From positions 450,158 to 497,754 of the forward strand of contig JBBHKE010000396.1 in NCBI GenBank assembly GCA_037447655.1: a stretch of 47,597 bases of DNA, given 5' to 3'. The position numbers were made by a program, and so were the translations under genes. Origin of the DNA: Zygnema cylindricum (lineage: Eukaryota; Streptophyta; Zygnematophyceae; Zygnematales; Zygnemataceae). Shown one piece after another: positions 11,469 to 23,164 of this stretch. Position 1 is the first letter of the stretch; each line of letters opens with the position of its first letter. The notes under the pieces were generated by a model. The model was not told the DNA's origin and searched no databases. It saw only the letters and a program-made list of their open reading frames with translations.

Positions 11469-11677
11469 CACTCATCATTATTAGTGTTGAAGTTTTTTTT
11501 GCCACTTCAAATATCATTTGTTCGTGCACCGTTTTCAGATTGTGAATAGATGGTTGCCACTAGAAGGCAAAATTATCACCTTCGTATTGACAGTCTCCGA
11601 TTGATAATCGGACAAGTGTGCACGAAAGAAACATGTCTTAAGTGGCGAAAAATATTTTAACACTAATAATAATGAAG
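11469..11677. mobile_element. Degenerate MITE, subfamily B
   Basis: Ends read CATCATTATTAGTGTTGAAG and AACACTAATAATAATGA. Subterminal blocks TTGCCACTTCAA and TTAAGTGGCGAAAAA are inverted, and a central segment with ATTATCACCTTCGTATTGACAGTCTCC matches subfamily B copies at 33542, 37116 and 39917. The outermost CACCG is eroded. Confidence 0.6.
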
Positions 11678-11679
11678 GA

Positions 11680-12190
11680 TGTATCCTCTTTGTTAAACTA
11701 ACCTTTATTTTCAATATAGTTTCGCCATCCCAATTTATCAATCTTATACTTTATAAACGCATTTCATCTAAGCTCACTTTTCCTTTCAAACCTAAAATTC
11801 GATCAATCAAATTCCATTTATTGTTACCATTGTTGATACAAAACCAAACGAAGGGTTTTTCGGTCCTCATGTCTCTCTTATGATTTTTTTTCTCCTTGGT
11901 ACCCAGATGTTTTCGCCATGGCACATTTTGTTTAAGGGTGAAAGGTCGTGGTGACGAAGAGCCCTTTTTTATGGTGTTTTATGTAATAATGTTAGTTAAT
12001 AACGAGATTCTATTCATTCTATCTTTTTATTTGGGATGAAAGTGCTTACTTGTTTGCTAACTTTTTGCCATAGAAATTTCCACGTGGCAAAAACTTTTAA
12101 GTTGAAAACAGAAAATAACTTCACAATTTCATAGATCCACAGTGCCACGATGCCACAATATCACAGTAACACAATATCACAAATCATAGG
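11680..12190. other. Gene-free spacer
   Basis: AT-rich sequence without recognised genes. 12120-12190 has short CACAATATCACA repeats. Confidence 0.4.
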
Positions 12191-12194
12191 TCAA

Positions 12195-12510
12195 ATAAGG
12201 TACTCGAATCCGTACCCGGTCGGCCGCGTCGGATGTGAAACAAATTTGGTTGCCAAAATTTGACGTATTCGGTTGCCAAAATTTGGGGGCCCGTCAGATC
12301 CGGCTTGGTGATGAAAAAAAGAAAAAATTGGGTACGACCGTGTAAGCGAAAAACGAAAAAAATGAAGGTTTCCTACATAGTTGTTCATTTCACATATTAG
12401 GTAGGAAATGAACGAGCGAATACTACGTACCATTCGCATCGAGCGATTTGGAAATATTAATAAAAAGGGTACCTGATTTTGTACCCGTGATTTTTTTTTA
12501 TACATTTACG
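12195..12510. repeat. Dispersed repeat family D, copy 1
   Basis: It shares an ordered series of blocks with 36130-36440 and with the sequence on either side of the insertion at 13733-14815: CGCGTCGGAT, a GCCAAAATTTGGGGG-type block, TTGGTGATGAAAAAAAG, then AAAATTGGGTACG and a GGGTACC block. Nature unknown; it is useful as an empty-site comparison. Confidence 0.5.
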
Positions 12511-12960
12511 TACAATGCCCTTATATCTCTGTACTTTTAAGGTTATTTAGGGGGGGTTTTAGGATTTTTAGCATTCCAAGACATTTTACTGTATTTCGAT
12601 ACTGTTGCTTCACATTTTCCATACATTTACGTATAGTGTCCGTCCATTTCCGTACTTTTTATAATGACGATTCTAATATTTTTAGGCTACATTCTCGTAC
12701 ATTGTTGTTTTCCATATATTTGGGTACATTGTCCATGTTTTTCCCTTCTTCTTAAGGTAATTTAAAGGGGATTTTAAGGGTTTTAGGATACATTTTTGTA
12801 CATTCTTGTATATGTCAATACAAGTACCTTATATTTTAATATTTTACATACAATTCGGATTTTTAGGGTACATTTTCCGCACATTTCCCGTACGTTTTAT
12901 ATTTTATTAAGAATTTTTAGGGTTAAAGAGGACAATTATCATACATTTTCTTTTATAGTA
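12510..12960. repeat. GTAC-rich degenerate minisatellite
   Basis: Repeated phrases such as CATACATTTACGTA, CCGTACTTTT, TTTAGGGTACATT and TTTTAGGATTTTTAG recur at irregular 60-110 base spacing. No coding content seen. Confidence 0.4.
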
Positions 12961-13088
12961 TAGCGAAAAATATACGAAATTTACGAAAAGTATAAAATCG
13001 ATAAATAATACGTAAAAATAGTGAAAAAGTCTAAATCCGTACGAATTGAACAAATATGGTTTCGTAGGTACGTACCAACTGTACAATA

Positions 13089-13182
13089 CACCGTGAATTG
13101 CTATTGACGTTAATAAATAATCGGTGTAAAAAACAAAACATTGCTATTGACGTTAAGAAATAATTGCTGTAAAAAACAAAAT
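13089..13182. mobile_element. Left half of a TA-flanked MITE with a 43-bp tandem duplication
   Basis: It starts after TA with CACCGTGAATTGCTATTGACG. A 43-bp unit beginning TTGCTATTGACGTTAA is present twice (13098 and 13141). The right terminus is not found nearby. Confidence 0.5.
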
Positions 13183-13487
13183 AGTGTTACTAACTATAAT
13201 TTGGGTTCATGGCCCTTCGCCATTATTTTTTACTCAAATTTATTCACTAACACTAATTTGGGTACACTTATCCCATAATGTAGCAGGTTTACCCCGTGTG
13301 CACACTGAACATGTGAGAACAGGTTAGCATGATTTTTTGTTGTCTTTATCACTCGGAATCAAATATGAGTGCGCTTTTTCATGTCGACGCAATCACTTTC
13401 GCGTGTCGACGCCTTTATCTGACACTCTTTATGTACAATTGTACCAAATAATGAGAAATATTAGTACGGACTAACACATTTGTTACA

Positions 13488-13652
13488 CTACACTATTTAA
13501 AAATTGTATAAATTAGAGTAATTAACGCTAACCAGGCAGTACCTCTATTAACGTAAAAAAACAATTAGAGTTTTTGATTTTATTTTAGGTTCGAGGGCCA
13601 AAATTTGGGGGTGCCTAATTAGCGTTATCAACGCTAATAAAGATTCACGGTG
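13488..13652. mobile_element. MITE, subfamily C
   Basis: The right end reads ATTCACGGTG followed by TA at 13653. The interior carries GCCAAAATTTGGGGGTGCC and AGCGTTATCAACGCTAATAA. It aligns with 41025-41196 (CAAAATTTGGGGGCGCC). The left end is imprecise. Confidence 0.55.
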
Positions 13653-13925
13653 TAGTGTCTATACTATCCAAAACTATTGTACTTTGTGATCCGGAACGGA
13701 TTCGGGTGCCAAATTTTGCGCGGCCAGATTCAGGGTGGCGTTCCATCAGACGAAAAGTGAGGTTGTTTACATAAATCCAAACGTATCCGTACTATGCCGT
13801 ACCTCTTATTTTGTTTTTATACGCGAACAACATTACAGAGAATCTTGCCAATATTCTCCAAAGGTATGGGAGGTAACAATGACCGATGGATTTTTTTTCG
13901 CGAAGCATTCGCTTCGAAAGTTTTT

Positions 13926-13966
13926 GTAAATGATGATGTACCTCGAAGAGGTACATCACCATTTAC
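13926..13966. other. Strong hairpin (19-bp arms, 3-nt loop)
   Basis: Arms GTAAATGATGATGTACCTC and GAGGTACATCACCATTTAC pair at 18 of 19 positions around a GAA loop. It lies just after TTCGCGAAGCATTCGCTTCG. A related context at 15384-15476 ends in a hairpin of different sequence. Confidence 0.85.
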
Positions 13967-14444
13967 TGAAAAAATTGAAGCGTGACACGTTGGATAATGA
14001 ACATACGTGTCACGACGGCAAACCAACGGAAAATGAAAAATTTCGCACATGATATATGCATTCAAAAATTAAACGGAAATCACGAAAGTGATCTCGTAAC
14101 GAGCTTTCGTCGCGCTATTTTTGTTACCGGCCATTCGTCACACTATTTGTGGAAGCGCTCATTCGTCACGCGAAAAAGAAGAAACCCTAAAAATAATGAG
14201 CTGGCATCGACAAGGGTTGTAAATAATGAGCTGACGTCTGACAAGCGTTTGCAAAGAGTACAAAATGTGTGTGGTACGATGCCCCGGTCCGCATGTACAT
14301 GGTATGCAAATGACGATTTCGAGTTGAAGTTGGTCGGTGTAAAAAATATTTGACGATTTTCAATATACGATCTTATCTTACGTGGTACCCCTCATTTCGG
14401 AGCACGTGGATTACAAACTCTGCGCGAGAGAACAGCTTTCAAAG

Positions 14445-14750
14445 CATAGTTCAAAAGTAGGCGTTTTTATGGTAGGCCTTTGGTCGGCGCCATTATCGTA
14501 AGTTGTGTTATGGGCTTTTCATGTGATCTTCTTAGATCGCTACTTTGATCAGCGACCGTCCGATCGTCCGAATCTGACGGTGAAAATACAATTTTTTGGT
14601 CCGAATGTTTTAATTGGTCCAATTTTTCGTCCGAATGTTTTAATTGGTCCAAATAGGTCCGAATACAATATGGGTCTTAAGGTCACATTGTATGTTTTGC
14701 ATACAGTAGGCATATTGTATGGGCCTACTTTCACCTACTTTTGAACTATG
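14445..14750. mobile_element. hAT-like MITE, copy 2 (reversed, nested)
   Basis: TIRs CATAGTTCAAAAGTAGG at both ends, flanked by TTTCAAAG (14437-14444) and GTTCAAAG (14751-14758), an 8-bp duplication with one mismatch. The inner bases after the TIR (GCG on one side, GTG on the other) are swapped relative to copy 1, confirming the opposite orientation. The interior has TCCGAATGTTTTAATTGGTCC twice, 30 bases apart. Confidence 0.85.
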
Positions 14751-14929
14751 GTTCAAAGTGTAGCATCCTGTAATGTTGTTCGTACGATTACAGAATTCCT
14801 GATGGAACGCCACCCTCAGCTGGGTGATTCAAAAAAAAATGAAAAAATTGAGTACGGTAAGATTAGCCCGGTAAAAAAAATAAAAATGGTGGATTTCAGA
14901 ATGTTGGAATTTTGACTTCTGTGACCTCT

Positions 14930-15065
14930 GTCACACATCACGATATCACGGATATAACCATATCTCGATACTACGATTTCACGATATGACCACAACGATT
15001 TTAAGATATGAAAACATTCGATATTACGATTTTACGATCGCAAGAGTTTACAGTATCAAATGTCA
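14930..15065. repeat. CACGATATCAC-type short-period repeat
   Basis: Imperfect repeats such as CACGATATCACGGATAT, CTACGATTTCACGATAT and ATTACGATTTTACGAT at about 8-11 base spacing. Confidence 0.5.
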
Positions 15066-15073
15066 CAATAGTA

Positions 15074-15243
15074 CACTGTGGATCGCTATTATTGTGAATG
15101 GTTTTTTCGCCACTTAAAACATATTTTCTCCGTACACACTTTTCAAATTGTGGATCTGGTTGCGATTGAAAGCCAATATTCTCACCTTCCGATTGGCGGT
15201 CTCCATGTGAAATTCGGACAAGTGTGTACGGAGAAAAGATGTT
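15074..15243. mobile_element. Truncated MITE, subfamily B
   Basis: After TA it starts CACTGTGGATCGCTATTATTG, then TTCGCCACTTAAAACATATT and TTTTCTCCGTACACACTT. The inverted partner GACAAGTGTGTACGGAGAAAA follows at about 15218-15238. The right terminal repeat is missing. Confidence 0.65.
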
Positions 15244-15249
15244 GTAAGG

Positions 15250-15950
15250 GTGAACTTCCATTAGAGGAAAAGTGGGGATGTTTACTAGACGCCGTACGAT
15301 TTTGTACAGATTCGTACCATTTTTTTTTGGCCTGACGAAACATGACGAAACATGTTTACCAGATGGCTCCAATATTCTAGGCGTAAGTATTGACCGTTGG
15401 ATGTTTCACTTTTTTAAATTCGCGAAGCAATCGCGCAAATCGTCCAGTGTGAAGAGACTCTCCTCGGCGAGGAGAGTTTCTTTACAACCGGGTCGCGTAC
15501 CATTGGTACACGTGAAAAGTAAAAAAATATCCACCACTAACAGGTGATGAGAAACGAGCACGTACACGCCATGTGCCTTCCGCCACGGTTTATGCAGGTC
15601 GACCGAAATATCCTCGCACGCTCCTTGTGACATCCGCTGACCTTCAAAGTTTGCGGCGCCTTTTTGACATTCCGTTTTTAAATTTTGATTTTCAATTTCG
15701 AAATTAAAATCTGGTCGCACAATTTTCGTACGAATCATTAACTACCTCTGCTCGTATGTACAGATTTTCAATTTGAATAATATTTTTAGATTTTAAGAAT
15801 CTGAATATTAACCTACGTGGCGCCAATCATAATTGAGAAACGATGTTTACTGGCACGACATAATGGAACGCCATGCCAGTAAAGACTACAAATAGACGTC
15901 TCCGCATGTTTAAGGACCGCCTAATGGAGAACAGGCCTAACACATAGCGA
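15250..15950. other. Gene-free spacer with a hairpin
   Basis: No supported gene. A short hairpin at 15458-15476 (arms CTCTCCTCG and CGAGGAGAG around one G) lies in a context similar to 13870-13966. The ORF on the minus strand at 15406-15738 has no recognised similarity. Confidence 0.4.
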
Positions 15951-15959
15951 TACACGGTG

Positions 15960-16070
15960 TGCGGTGCAGGCCTCGATATCTCGATATTCCGATATGGCGA
16001 TTTCACGATATTACAATGCCACGATATTGCGATATCACAATATCAAAGTACCATATCACGTCCGTCACTC
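15960..16070. repeat. CGATAT short-period repeat
   Basis: Repeated CTCGATATTCCGATATGGCG, CACGATATTACAATG and CACGATATTGCGATATC units at about 9-11 bases, ending at the start of the copy 2 duplicated unit. Confidence 0.6.
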
Positions 16071-16718
16071 GAATAGAAAAAATAAATAAATGAATCTTGA
16101 AATCCACAAATCATGATCATAATCTCGTCATCATAAATTTCAAACTCGTAAACGTATTATCAACATTGAGAAACAAGGAGTTATCTATAAAACCGTCTCT
16201 TTTTAACGGTGTAAAGATTATGTTTCAAACTTTTTGAAGTCGATTTCGTACGGAAGATCCGTACAACATTGGTTCTATTCTATTCTTTATTCTTTCTGCC
16301 TTCTATTTATAAACATAATTAAATTGAGTCCTAACTAATTTCTTGTTTGTTTCTACTTATTATACAAAATTGGTCGAATTCTTCAACAGAAAAAGTATAC
16401 TACATTCTTATCTTTCTTTTAACTCCAATAATGTGGTTGGAATCATCAAAAAACGTTTAAATTAAATTACTGTACATAATTTATCACGGATTAAACTACA
16501 AAAGAACCTTAGAAAAATAACTAAGTTTTGGGACAAGGGAAGAAGAATGAATGGCCCTTGCGACCGTACATCAAAAATATTTTCCCAAAAACCTGCAAAA
16601 AATAAAAAAAAACGAAAAAAAAGGCGACGTCGAGGAGAAAAACTCGTCTCCGAAGACTAATAACCCTCCTTTAGTCTTCTTCGTTTCGGAAAAAAAATGG
16701 TTTTTTTTTTTTTCTCCT
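16070..16718. other. 3' flank of LysM copy 2
   Basis: Shares blocks with 3020-3712 and 24040-24766, including GAAGATCCGTACAACATTGG followed by TTCTATTCT repeats. No gene seen. Confidence 0.5.
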
Positions 16719-16896
16719 TTAAGGAACACAAATTATTTTGGCTACTGAAAAGGAAGTGTAAGTCTGACAATACTTGAAAGTGACGTCGTCATATTGACAA
16801 AATCGAGTCATATCGTTTTTATAATAAGTATATTTTATGATAGAACAAAGACTATTTTTAGGCACCGTTACTTTTTTGCTGCATTTTCTGCCCAAA
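16719..16896 (-). pseudogene. Exon 6 relic of LysM copy 2
   Basis: Reads a cysteine-rich LysM-like end (SLCSIIKYTYYKND, FCQYD, KYCQ, AKIICVP, stop at 16719-16721) closely matching exon 6 of copies 1 and 3. Candidate acceptors (TTGTAG, GGGCAG, ATGCAG) all leave the wrong phase for a phase-0 exon 5. Confidence 0.6.
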
Positions 16897-17409
16897 CTAC
16901 AACAGGTTCGTTTTAGATTTAAATACAAAAAAAAAAAAAAAAAAAAAAAAAGGTTGAAATTTGAATGGGAATTTAAAAGTAAAAAGAAAAGAAAAAAAGG
17001 TTGAAATTTCAGATCAGCGCAGATCCAGATCGTGCGGAAAGGCGCGGAAATCAAACTCAGATCGCTTGAGTGCCAAATAAGGGTGCTACCATCCAGGTCA
17101 ATCAGTCATTCGGATTGGATCAATCCATCGGATCGAGTATCGATTTCCGGGATTTCCGAAACCGTTTGGGAAATAATATTTTCCGAGGCAAAATTTTCAG
17201 AAATAGGAATTCCGGAAATAGGATTTTCAGAAATAAGATTGTCTAAAGAAAGATTTTCGGAATTAAGATTTTTTGAAATAAAATTTTTGGAAAGAAAGTT
17301 CCCCGTTTGGTTGCTCCGGTGAAGGCATACCTGCATCCCCAAAGAAAAACAAAAAGAATAAGTAAATGAATAATAAGAGAAATAATTTACAATATCTTTT
17401 GTTAGGTTC

Positions 17410-17545
17410 TTATTCCCTCCATCTCTCCCTCCCCAGTCCCCCTCCTTCCTTCCAACTCTCCCTCTTTCCTACCCTCCTTCCCTCCTTCCCTCCCTCCCTC
17501 CCTCACCCGTATCCTTCCTCTCACCCTCCCTCCTTTCCATCTATT
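17410..17545. repeat. CCCTCC tract in intron 4 of LysM copy 2
   Basis: C/T-rich on the plus strand with runs such as CCCTCCTTCCCTCCTTCCC, so the transcript carries GGGAGG tracts. Copies 1 (about 4977-5030) and 3 (about 30328-30550) have equivalent tracts in the same intron. Confidence 0.75.
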
Positions 17546-17809
17546 TTTATAAAATTTATTGATGACGAGACACTGAAAAAAACAGCTCCAAATTCGAAAA
17601 AAAAAAAAAAAATCCTTTTCGTACCACATTTCGCGGCTCTAAAGGGGTATCCGGATATGTGCAATTTAAAAATATATCCGAATTTATGTTTGAAAATGTC
17701 GTCAAATCAAGAATTCCCCACGGATTGTTGAACTTCTTTACAATCCTGTTGCAAGTATCTCCCTGCAAAATTCCACACATTTTATTTTAAAATTACCTGT
17801 CTCTCCTCC

Positions 17810-17885
17810 TCTCGTTCGCTCCTCGCTCCCTCGCTCCCTCGCTCCCTCGCCCCTCGCCCCTCCTTCCCCTCCCCCTCTCCCCTCC
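17810..17885. repeat. CTCGCTCC tandem repeat
   Basis: Octamer TCGCTCCC repeated several times, then decaying to TCGCCCC and CCCCTCC, in intron 3 of LysM copy 2. Confidence 0.8.
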
Positions 17886-18723
17886 ATGTTTTTTTTTTTA
17901 GGTTCTTTTTCCGGCGTTAAGCAAATTTTTCAAATCGATTGAGAAACGATACTTTTCCAAGAGATGAGAGATTTTTCGTAAATTTGATTTCAAGTTCATA
18001 CGAATGTGTAAAATTAAAAAAAAAAAATCTTTACAACAAAATGTGTAAAAACAAATTGCGTTTAAAATTCTCTTGTACAAAAAAACAAGCAAGTGGGAAA
18101 CTTTGAAAAATGACCTTTTGATGACAACAGTGAGGGGAGAAAAATGTGATTAATATTAATATTTTTGTTAAAAACCAAAGACATTTTTAAAACAACGTTG
18201 AACAACAACTTTTTTTTCTTTTTTTTTTGGGTTTAGTGTGGTAGAAACTCACCAATCCGATGGTGTAAATAATGGCGCAAGAGGTGGTTTTTCGAGTTTC
18301 TATGGATGTGATATTAACAACTAATCCCTCTGGAACTGTTTTCGGAGAATTTACTGCGACGCAGTGTTCTCGCAAATGCTGTCAAATTCACAAAATTAAA
18401 CAAAACAATAAGAAAATAAATAGACAAATCAAACAAAATCAAACAGAAAACTATAAAAAGAAACAACTAAAACAAAAATAAATTAATAACGGAAAAGAAA
18501 CAAAAATGGAAAGGTAAAGACATCCAAAAAATTCAACAAAATTTAAACAAAACAATAAGAAAATAAATAGACAAATCAACGAATCTTGACGTTCTCTCAG
18601 GGGTATAAAGATTTGTATAGGGTTCTTTAGGATTTTTGTCGTTTACCGGGTTATAATAGAGGAGGTCGGTGAGCTTTAGTTGAAAAATAGTGGTGATGTT
18701 TTCGCAGGAGAAGCCGCCCCCCG

Positions 18724-18898
18724 GAACCACAAATATATCATTTGGGGAGGCAAGGTCTCGCCCTCCGTCTGAGAAAAGATAAATAGATGAATAAATAAAA
18801 CATTTAGCTTTCCATTTAGAACATGTATTTAAAAATATATTTAGAAAATATTAGAACCACAAATGTATCATTTGGGGAGGCAAGGTCTCGCCCTCTGT
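18724..18898 (-). repeat. 130-bp partial tandem duplication of LysM copy 2 exon 2 start
   Basis: GAACCACAAAT...CCTCC/TGTCTGAGAAAAG occurs at 18724 and again at 18854, 130 bases apart. The extra piece (18854-18898) carries a second exon 2 acceptor and 45 bases of exon, but no donor. In the transcript it precedes the real exon 2 and would act as a decoy acceptor. Confidence 0.85.
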
Positions 18899-19155
18899 CT
18901 GAGAAAAGATAAATAGATAAATAAATAAAACATTTAGCTTTCCATTTGGAAAAATAAAAAATGAATTATTTATAAGATAATATGGATTTACCACCAACAA
19001 AGAAAAGAAAAGAATAATAATAATAAAAAAGTTTGGTTCTTACGAGCTTCTGAGCGTCTAATACTCGAAAGGAGGACAAGTGGCACAAAAACAAGATGCC
19101 AAGTGTACAAGGTCACTAAAAGACAAAACATTTTTCCATGGACACGTGTCACCAT

Positions 19156-20600
<1,445 letters not shown>

Positions 20601-20627
20601 AAATAGTAGGGCGGATGTCCATTGTTG

Positions 20628-20712
20628 GACTGCCCATCGTTATTACCATGAATTATTTTATTAGTGTTAATGCGAAATAAATAATATGTGATAACTGCCA
20701 CACTTTAGTCCA
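20628..20712. mobile_element. Left half of a subfamily A MITE
   Basis: CCCATCGTTATTA, then TTATTAGTGTTAATGCGAA and TTTAGTCC follow the left arm of the copy at 1911-2140. The right arm is absent. Confidence 0.5.
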
Positions 20713-20785
20713 TTCCCTTAAACGCCTTTTTTATCCACCCTCCGTTTCACTCTTGCTCAATTGACCACGGCCATTAGGTTTCGGC

Positions 20786-21306
20786 TTGGCCGCCCTCATC
20801 CACCTTTGCTTTTCTCTTTTTTTCTCGTGTGACCGAGTTCTTGAGCCCCGCGTCATCCATTTGCTTCCTTGCCCCCCACGGGACACTATTAGTGGCACCA
20901 TTGCGACTATCACTTCTAGGGGGGGGTTTTCTACTCGTCCGGAGGTTTCCCATGTTATTCCTTTGCGTCGGATTGATATTGTACGACTCGGTGACATTGT
21001 TTTAGTGAACCCTACTTTGGATACAATCGTTTGTCAAGCGGCTCGACATGTTAGAGCGACCACCCGTGACGAGACTACGAAGGAGCGTGGTTATGCCCAC
21101 CGGAAGCTATGGATGAGTTTTTTCCGATGGCAGTCGAGATAGTTGGTTGTTTGGGTGTTACATTGGATGAGTTTGTCCATGCTTGTGGTCGGCGCTTGTT
21201 CGAGCATCGGGGACTTAGGAGCCCTCCTACTTTGGTCCTTACTTCTTTTTATCGTCAACGTTTATCTGTGGCTTTACACCGAGTGCGAGCTTTTATTCTC
21301 TTTTGA
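20786..21306 (+). pseudogene. Possible LINE-type retrotransposon C-terminal fragment, frameshifted
   Basis: Two overlapping reading frames (20786-21142 and 21109-21306) together read ...VCQAARHVRATTRDE..., ERGYAHRKLWMDEFFPMAVE, GCLGVTLDEFVHACGRRL, SFYRQRLSVALHRVRA. The change of frame is near 21107. The pattern (a short Lys/His-rich stretch, F-P-AVE-GCL, then YRQRLSVALHR) resembles, from memory, the segment after the reverse transcriptase domain of plant non-LTR elements. This is a family impression without an alignment. The region is slightly more GC-rich than its surroundings. An unrelated domesticated or host sequence is possible. Confidence 0.35.
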
Positions 21307-21654
21307 TCGTTTATTGCAATTATGGATCGTCGACATATTCCCAAACTCCTTCGACGTGCTCCCTCGGGCTTTGAGGACTTACGAGGCTGCTTTTCGTAGA
21401 TTTTTAGTTATGTTAGGGTTTGGTTAGGTCATTTTGGATTACTCGCTCTATTGTAACTTTCTTTTATTGGTGGTTGCTTCTTTGGGTGTCTTTGTTTTAC
21501 TTATCATTTTCATTTATACTTGTTGCTTTAACCTTACTTATCTTTTTTGCTTAATTCCTTCCACATGTAGTTTTTCAGTTTTAGCATTGCCGTCCCTCTT
21601 TGTTCCCATGGACTCAGGGTGAAGTTCTACCATGAAATCGGCCAACAATACGGG

Positions 21655-22125
21655 TTGTTATATTTTGAACTATGTTCCATCGCGTAGAGTCTGTAAACCA
21701 CGTGTTTTAAATTGAGAGCTACCACGTCAGTTAAGATCGCATATAAAAAATTGCCATAATTTTTTCACACCGACCAATTTTAGCTTAAAATCTTCATTTG
21801 CGTACTATGTCTCACGTCATCGTACGACAAAACTCCTTGTATTCTTTGCATACGACTTGTTTTTTGCAGGGGATTTTTTTGGGTTCTTGTTTTTTCACGT
21901 GAAGAATTAGCTTTAAGAGATTACTTTTGTATTTTCGGTCGGATTTTGGAAGGTACGTATCATGTGCAAATTTTGAGAATTCTGGTGGTAGTCTATCGTG
22001 ATACATATCTTAATCATCTAGCGTGTCGCGAATCTTCAATTTCTATAACTGGCAACCTACAAAAAAACTGAAACATAACCTTGCGAATGAACAACCAACG
22101 GTCATTGTTACCTCCCATGCCTTTA
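21655..22125 (-). mobile_element. Partial inverted relative of the Harbinger-like element
   Basis: Its reverse complement follows 13860-14435: CATGGGAGGTAACAATGACCG, then GCAAAGAATACAAGG, GCAAATGAAGATTT, TTGGTCGGTGTGAAAAAA and CACGTGG-TTACA-ACTC. Terminal repeats are not preserved. Confidence 0.55.
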
Positions 22126-23160
22126 TGTTTAACTGTTATTATTTCAAATCTTTACTTCTTTTTATTGCCAACGTCCTTCATAAGCTTCGTCTATGGTTTC
22201 CCACTAATAGTGTCGTGTATCGAAGGCCCCTTGCCAATATTCGGCATGTACCTAATTTGGGGTACCGGATAATCGATATATCAGGAAACTTAATATCGCG
22301 ATATTTTGTTGAAATATTGGGTCGATATGCCGATGTATTATATTGCGATATATTAAACCGTTTTTTCTTGTTTTTTGTTGTTTTTCGCTGGTTTTTATGC
22401 CCCCGTACTCGTTTCATAATGTCTTCTCTAGTGTTTATGGTTTTTTGTGCGATATTGTATGGGTTGTTGAGCTCACATACCCCTTCCATAAAATGTTTTT
22501 ATTGGTTTATGATTCATTTGTTGGTTCATTATATAAGTTATTTTGCCATAATGTGCGGAAGAAAATACTTGAGTTAGACGTTACGACTTAATAGAATGAG
22601 GGATATTCATTTCTTTTGCCTCAATTTTAGTTCGAAATGTGGTGCACAATTCTCAGTAGCTCTTGTCCCGTGTACATTATCTAAAGGAGCAACACACGGG
22701 GCTGTAGATTTATGGGTTGGTGCCCAAACAAGTAGTTTCCCATTCACTTAATTCCTTCCCGATTCGGTACATTATACAAAAGCTTTATTTATTTTTGTAG
22801 ATTTTTTCGTGATTCCCTAAGTTGTTATAGTAATTAGCCAGGTTTTTGAAACGAACATCGGCACAAAGGTGATATGCCTTTAATACTAATTAGTGGATGT
22901 GCAATGCCCCACATTCTAAACATCTAATAATCCCAAAATCCCAAATTTTGAAATTCCAAATCCTAATTCCTTAGGTCATCAATTTTGAAATTCACAAAAT
23001 TTTAGAAATCTAAAATGTCAAAACTATCGATTTGCTCTGCTCCACTTAACACTTCCTAGTAATGCTTCCTTCTCAGATTGCGCAAAATAAAGAAGAAAGA
23101 TAAAAGAAAAAAGCTAAAAGAAGAAAGAAGAAAGAGGAAAGAGGAAAGAGGAAAGGAGAA
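22125..23160. other. Gene-free spacer
   Basis: No supported gene. 22265-22355 has ATCGATAT/GCGATATATT short repeats, and 23080-23160 is an AAGAAAG/GAGGAAA purine stretch. The 184-codon ORF at 22023-22577 is Phe/Tyr-rich and has no recognised similarity. Confidence 0.4.
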
Positions 23161-23164
23161 AGGA

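Larger units (their letters stand above)
13733..14815. mobile_element. PIF/Harbinger-like DNA element with a nested hAT-like MITE
   Basis: The ends are inverted: AGGGTGGCGTTCCATCAG at 13732-13749 and its perfect reverse complement at 14799-14816. Taking the element as GGGTGGCG...CGCCACCC leaves a 3-bp duplication TCA on each side, as in PIF/Harbinger elements. Removing it rejoins CAGATTCAGCTGGGTGAT, which matches the uninterrupted family D site near 12288 (CAGATCCGGCTTGGTGAT). The hAT-like MITE at 14445-14750 has inserted within it. A 123-codon ORF (13982-14353) has no recognised similarity, and no transposase is seen. A partial inverted relative lies at 21655-22125. Confidence 0.65.
16719..19155 (-). 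pseudogene. LysM-domain secreted protein, copy 2 (truncated in exon 5)
   Basis: Exons on the minus strand: 19044-19155, 18647-18768, 18253-18378, 17625-17762 and 17106-17330. A detached exon 6 relic lies at 16719-16896. Exon 1 gives the signal peptide MVTRVHGKMFCLLVTLYTWH... ending SEA. Exon 2 has FSCENITTIF and LLYYNP. Exons 3-4 join TTSCAIIYTIGL to GDTCNRIVKKF, a clear LysM start, and exon 4 ends PRNV before a GTACG donor. Exon 5 opens VCLHRSNQTG with an SEN-rich linker, then diverges from copies 1 and 3 after SDGL and stops at TGA (17106-17108). The LNPGIDC module is lost. Exon 6 still reads CQYD and KIICVP to its stop, but its visible acceptors are all in the wrong phase. As it stands the frame gives about 240 residues with two modules. 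It is either a pseudogene or a shortened paralogue. Confidence 0.65.

Noticed and set aside
13982-14353. 123-codon ORF as a transposase remnant of the Harbinger-like element
   Set aside because: No DDE-type motif visible. A weak match with the relative at 21655-22125 (FAHD) is explained by DNA-level homology.
20786-21306. Intact host gene with programmed frameshift
   Set aside because: A single base offset without slippery sequence or structure, in a transposon-rich spacer; a decayed retroelement is simpler.
22023-22577. 184-codon ORF
   Set aside because: Phe/Tyr-rich, low complexity, overlaps a transposon fragment and resembles no known protein.
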